Shown here: piece after piece, positions 59,499 through 64,000 of the stretch
How positions within the stretch are numbered: the first letter of the stretch is position 1
How the letters are laid out: each line of letters starts with the position of its first letter
Program-made: the position numbers and the translations under genes
Source of the DNA: Crossaster papposus
Lineage: Eukaryota > Echinodermata > Asteroidea > Velatida > Solasteridae
Direction: 5' to 3'
DNA length: 64,000 bases
Assembly (NCBI GenBank): GCA_037893245.1
Contig: JBAIAA010000117.1
Coordinates: 248,001-312,000 of the forward strand
Notes under the pieces: generated by a model
The model's input: only the letters and a program-made list of their open reading frames with translations
Database searches by the model: none
What the model was told of the DNA's origin: nothing

Positions 59499-60897
59499 GA
59501 GCCTAACAAACACTTTTCGGGTTTTGTTCACCATCAGCTATAGGCCTCAATGAGCCTAACAAACACTTTTCGGGTTTTTTCACCCTCAGAACACAAAATT
59601 GACTTCCAACACTCCCAAATGGTCTATAGGCCTCAATGAGCCTAACAAACACTTTTCGGGTTTTCTTCACCGTCAAAACACAAAATAGACTTTCAACACT
59701 CCCAAATGGTCTATAGCGCTCAATAAGCCTAACAAACACTTTTCGGGTTTTTCCACCTTCAGAACACAAAATAGACTTCCAACGCTCACAAATGGTCTAT
59801 AGGCCTCAATGAGCCTAACAAACACTTTTCGGGTTTTTTCACCGTCAGAACACAAAATAGACTTCCAACGCTCCCAAATGGTCTATAGAGCTCATTTAGC
59901 CTAACAAACACTTTTCGGTTTTTTTCACCGCCAGAACACCAAATGGACATCCAACGCTCCCAAATGTTGTATAGTGCTCAATGAGCCTAACAAACACTTT
60001 TCGGGTTTTTTCACCGTCAGAACACAAAATAGACTTCCAACGCTCCTAAATGGTCTATAGAGCTCATTTAGCCTAACAAACACTTTTCGGGTTTTGTTCA
60101 CCATCAGAACACGAAATGGACATCCAACGCTCCCAAATGTTGTATAGTGCTCAATGAGCCTAACAAACACTTTTCGGGTTTTGTTCACCATCAGAACACG
60201 AAATGGACTTCCAATACTCCCAAATGGTCGATAGCGCTCAATAAGCGTAACAAACACTTTTCGGTTTTTCTCACCGTCAGAACACCAAATGGACATCCAA
60301 CGCTCCCAAATGTTCTATAGTGCTCAATGAGCCTAACAAACACTTTTCGGTTTTTTTCACCATCAGAACACGAAATGGACTTCCAACGCTCCCAAATGGT
60401 CTATAGCGCTCAATGAGCCTAACAAACACTTTTCGGGTTTTTTCACCATCAGCTATAGGCCTCAATGAGCCTAACAAACACTTTTCGGGTTTTTTCACCG
60501 TCAGAACACAAAATAGACTTCCAACGCTCCCAAATGGTCTATAGAGCTCATTTAGCCTAACAAACACTTTTCGGTTTTTTTCACCGCCAGAACACCAAAT
60601 GGACATCCAACGCTCCCAAATGTTGTATAGTGCTCAATGAGCCTAACAAACACTTTTCGGGTTTTTTCACCGTCAGAACACAAAATAGACTTCCAACGCT
60701 CCCAAATGGTCTATAGAGCTCATTTAGCCTAACAAACACTTTTCGGGTTTTGTTCACCATCAGAACACGAAATGGACTTCCAATACTCCCAAATGGTCGA
60801 TAGCGCTCAATAAGCGTAACAAACACTTTTCGGTTTTTCTCACCGTCAGAACACCAAATGGACATCCAACGCTCCCAAATGTTCTATAGTGCTCAAT
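59499..60897. repeat. HOR unit, 1399 bp
   Basis: Copy of 50326-51724, sharing the acaaaatag patch in m3 (near 59681) and the hybrid at 60069-60155. It has cgggttttttcaccatcag in the internal truncated subunit near 60435, where copy 1 has cggttttttt. Confidence 0.92.
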
Positions 60898-62295
60898 GAG
60901 CCTAACAAACACTTTTCGGGTTTTGTTCACCATCAGCTATAGGCCTCAATGAGCCTAACAAACACTTTTCGGGTTTTTTCACCGTCAGAACACAAAATTG
61001 ACTTCCAACACTCCCAAATGGTCTATAGGCCTCAATGAGCCTAACAAACACTTTTCGGGTTTTCTTCACCGTCAAAACACAAAATGGACTTTCAACACTC
61101 CCAAATGGTCTATAGCGCTCAATAAGCCTAACAAACACTTTTCGAGTTTTTCCACCTTCAGAACACAAAATAGACTTCCAACGCTCCCAAATGGTCTATA
61201 GGCCTCAATGAGCCTAACAAACACTTTTCGGGTTTTTTCACCGTCAGAAAACAAAATAGACTTCCAACGCTCCCAAATGGTCTATAGAGCTCATTTAGCC
61301 TAACAAACACTTTTCGGTTTTTTTCACCGCCAGAACACCAAATGGACATCCAACGCTCCCAAATGTTGTATAGTGCTCAATGAGCCTAACAAACACTTTT
61401 CGGGTTTTTTCATCGTCAGAACACAAAATAGACTTCCAACGCTCCCAAATGGTCTATAGAGCTCATTTAGACTAACAAACACTTTTCGGTTTTTTTCACC
61501 GCCAGAACACCAAATGGACATCCAACGCTCCCAAATGTTCTATAGTGCTCAATGAGCCTAACAAACACTTTTCGGGTTTTGTTCACCATCAGAACACGAA
61601 ATGGACTTCCAATACTCCCAAATGGTCGATAGCGCTCAATAAGCGTAACAAACACTTTTCGGTTTTTCTCACCGTCAGAACACCAAATGGACATCCAACG
61701 CTCCCAAATGTTCTATAGTGCTCAATGAGCCTAACAAACACTTTTCGGTTTTTTTCACCATCAGAACACGAAATGGACTTCCAACGCTCCCAAATGGTCT
61801 ATAGCGCTCAATGAGCCTAACAAACACTTTTCGGTTTTTTTCACCATCAGCTATAGGCCTCAATGAGCCTAACAAACACTTTTCGGGTTTTTTCACCGTC
61901 AGAACACAAAATAGACTTCCAACGCTCCCAAATGGTCTATAGAGCTCATTTAGCCTAACAAACACTTTTCGGTTTTTTTCACCGCCAGAACACCAAATGG
62001 ACATCCAACGCTCCCAAATGTTGTATAGTGCTCAATGAGCCTAACAAACACTTTTCGGGTTTTTTCACCGTCAGAACACAAAATAGACTTCCAACGCTCC
62101 CAAATGGTCTATAGAGCTCATTTAGCCTAACAAACACTTTTCGGGTTTTGTTCACCATCAGAACACGAAATGGACTTCCAATACTCCCAAATGGTCGATA
62201 GCGCTCAATAAGCGTAACAAACACTTTTCGGTTTTTCTCACCGTCAGAACACCAAATGGACATCCAACGCTCCCAAATGTTCTATAGTGCTCAAT
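60898..62295. repeat. C-derived HOR unit, 1398 bp, about 17 subunits
   Basis: First part is the 9173 copy of 51725-52520, and the remainder follows 39.5-40.15 kb at offset 22146. It equals the 1311-bp unit at 38839 plus the 87-bp monomer lost there in the m2/m3 hybrid. Confidence 0.9.
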
Positions 62296-62866
62296 GAGCC
62301 TAACAAACACTTTTCGGGTTTTGTTCACCATCAGCTATAGGCCTCAATGAGCCTAACAAACACTTTTCGGGTTTTTTCACCGTCAGAACACAAAATTGAC
62401 TTCCAACACTCCCAAATGGTCTATAGGCCTCAATGAGCCTAACAAACACTTTTCGGGTTTTCTTCACCGTCAAAACACGAAATGGACTTTCAACACTCCC
62501 AAATGGTCTATAGCGCTCAATAAGCCTAACAAACACTTTTCGAGTTTTTCCACCTTCAGAACACAAAATAGACTTCCAACGCTCCCAAATGGTCTATAGG
62601 CCTCAATGAGCCTAACAAACACTTTTCGCGTTTTTTCACCGTCAGAACACAAAATAGACTTCCAACGCTCCCAAATGGTCTATAGAGCTCATTTAGCCTA
62701 ACAAACACTTTTCGGGTTTTGTTCACCATCAGAACACGAAATGGACTTCCAATACTCCCAAATGGTCGATAGCGCTCAATAAGCGTAACAAACACTTTTC
62801 GGTTTTTCTCACCGTCAGAACACCAAATGGACATCCAACGCTCCCAAATGTTCTATAGTGCTCAAT
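62296..62866. repeat. Minimal HOR unit, 571 bp, 7 subunits
   Basis: Copy of 40150-40720 with cttttcgcg at 62629. It has cacttttcggg near 62312 where the other copy has cactttttggg. Confidence 0.93.
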
Positions 62867-64000
62867 GAGCCTAACAAACACTTTTCGGGTTTTGTTCACC
62901 ATCAGCTATAGGCCTCAATGAGCCTAACAAACACTTTTCGGGTTTTTTCACCGTCAGAACACAAAATTGACTTCCAACACTCCCAAATGGTCTATAGGCC
63001 TCAATGAGCCTAACAAACACTTTTCGGGTTTTCTTCACAGTCAAAACACGAAATGGACTTTCAACACTCCCAAATGGTCTATAGCGCTCAATAAGCCTAA
63101 CAAACACTTTTCGAGTTTTTCCACCTTCAGAACACAAAATAGACTTCCAACGCTCCCAAATGGTCTATAGAGCTCATTTAGCCTAACAAACACTTTTCGG
63201 TTTTTTTCACCGCCAGAACACCAAATGGACATCCAACGCTCCCAAATGTTGTATAGTGCTCAATGAGCCTAACAAACACTTTTCGGTTTTTTTCACCGTC
63301 AGAACACAAAATAGACTTCCAAAGCTCCCAAATGGTCTATAGAGCTCATTTAGCCTAACAAACACTTTTCAGGTTTTGTTCACCATCAGAACACGAAATG
63401 GACTTCCAACGCTCCCAAATGGTCTATAGCGCTCAATGAGCCTAACAAACACTTTTTGGGTTTTTTCACCGTCAGAACACAAAATAGACTTCCAACGCTC
63501 CCAAATGGTCTATAGAGCTCATTTAGCCTAACAAACACTTTTCGGTTTTTTTCACCGCCAGAACACCAAATGGACATCCAACGCTCCCAAATGTTGTATA
63601 GTGCTCAATGAGCCTAACAAACACTTTTCGGGTTTTTTCACCGTCAGAACACAAAATAGACTTCCAACGCTCCCAAATGGTCTATAGAGCTCATTTAGCC
63701 TAACAAACACTTTTCGGGTTTTGTTCACAATCAGAACACGAAATGGACTTCCAATACTCCCAAATGGTCGATAGCGCTCAATAAGCGTAACAAACACTTT
63801 TCGGTTTTTCTCACCGTCAGAACACCAAATGGACTTCCAACGCTCCCAAATGGTCTATAGCGCTCATTTAGCCTAACAAACACTTTTCGGTTTTTTTTCA
63901 CCGTCAGAACACCAAATGTACTTCCAACACTCCCAAACGGTCTATAGGCCTCAATGAGCCTAACAAACACTTTTCGGTTTTTTTTCACCATCAGAACACG
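62867..64000. repeat. Partial D-derived HOR unit, cut by window end
   Basis: Follows 40721-41854 at offset 22146, with cttttcagg at 63371 and aaatgtactt near 63916. The counterpart is 1348 bp, so about 214 bp of this unit lie beyond the window. Confidence 0.9.

Larger units (their letters stand above)
53353..61693. repeat. 9173-bp tandem duplication, copy 2
   Basis: Repeats 44180-52520. It ends at about 61693, where it reads ggacatcc and ttctatag while copy 1 reads ggacttcc and tctatagcgctc. From about 61076 onward it overlaps the block shared with 38.9 kb (offset 22146). Confidence 0.93.
1..64000. repeat. Tandem satellite array, 86/87-bp monomer, filling the window
   Basis: Every stretch I read resolves into head-to-tail copies of one monomer. 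It begins gagcctaac (variants aagcctaac, aagcgtaac, tagcctaac). A cacttttcgg segment, a T-run and caccgtcag follow, then a core ending in ctcccaaatgg and a tatagNNctc tail. Full monomers are 86 or 87 bp, the difference usually lying in T-run length (positions 24-29). Both array ends lie outside the window. No inverted segment, inserted element, gene or unique spacer was found, so no stretch needs a separate gap annotation. The family is not one I recognise. A eukaryotic heterochromatic or centromeric location is inferred from array size and HOR structure, not shown. Confidence 0.98.
61076..64000. repeat. Dispersed duplicated block, copy 2 (offset 22146 bp), cut by window end
   Basis: Second copy of 38930-41854, including a 571-bp unit and the following D-derived unit. 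Marks: a at 61471, c at 62629, a at 63371. Confidence 0.9.

Noticed and set aside
1..64000. CRISPR-like repeat-spacer array
   Set aside because: There are no unique spacers. The whole 86/87-bp period is repeated, and no cas gene is present.
1..64000. Inverted monomers or a strand switch
   Set aside because: I looked for reverse-complement monomer signatures on the plus strand and saw none. A full computational scan would be needed to be certain.
1..64000. Assignment to a named plant or animal satellite family
   Set aside because: The 86-bp and 172-bp sizes resemble several known families only in length. I recognise no sequence identity, so no name is given.

Overview
The whole 64 kb is one uninterrupted tandem satellite array. 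I find no protein-coding gene, RNA gene, transposon, CRISPR array or unique sequence. All monomers run in the same direction. The monomer is 86 or 87 bp (about 42% G+C by hand count), numbered here from the recurrent gagcctaac (position 1). The architecture, a long homogeneous array of short monomers in nested higher-order repeats (HORs), points to a eukaryotic heterochromatic or centromere/pericentromere locus, most likely from a plant or animal long-read assembly. I do not recognise the satellite family and cannot name the species. Changes between monomer subtypes cluster at CpG positions, which suggests a host that methylates cytosine.

Organisation by scale. (1) Monomers of 86/87 bp fall into an A class (acaaaatagac core) and a B class (acgaaatgg or accaaatgg core) that mostly alternate, giving a 172-173 bp dimer. 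(2) Fixed shortened subunits punctuate the array: a 52/53-bp subunit lacking exactly 34 bp, and an 83-bp subunit lacking 4 bp. (3) These define HOR units, each opened by a 53-bp subunit carrying caccatcagctatagg. The reference type A is 14 subunits (1136 bp, e.g. 10081-11216). Relatives are B (1134), C (1139), D (1521/1522) and T (up to 1793 bp), plus deletion derivatives such as a 571-bp unit. (4) Units are themselves duplicated in blocks at offsets of 3409, 3501, 5845, 7713, 9173 and 22146 bp, each tied together by private shared mutations at the exact offset.

Region by region: 1-11 kb is a mosaic containing T-type and A-type units with local duplications. 10-38 kb is the orderly A/B/C/D domain, including a 3409-bp tandem pair (12739-19556) and a 5845-bp tandem pair (about 18318-30007). 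38-44 kb is a rearranged zone with short and hybrid units. 44-61.7 kb is a 9173-bp-period T-rich tandem duplication. 61-64 kb repeats 38.9-41.9 kb. The open reading frames that occur throughout are by-products of 87 bp being 29 codons and have no sign of being genes.

The most notable result is how readable the recent history of the array is: nested unequal exchanges, dimer-sized deletions and hybrid monomers whose breakpoints can be placed to within tens of bases.
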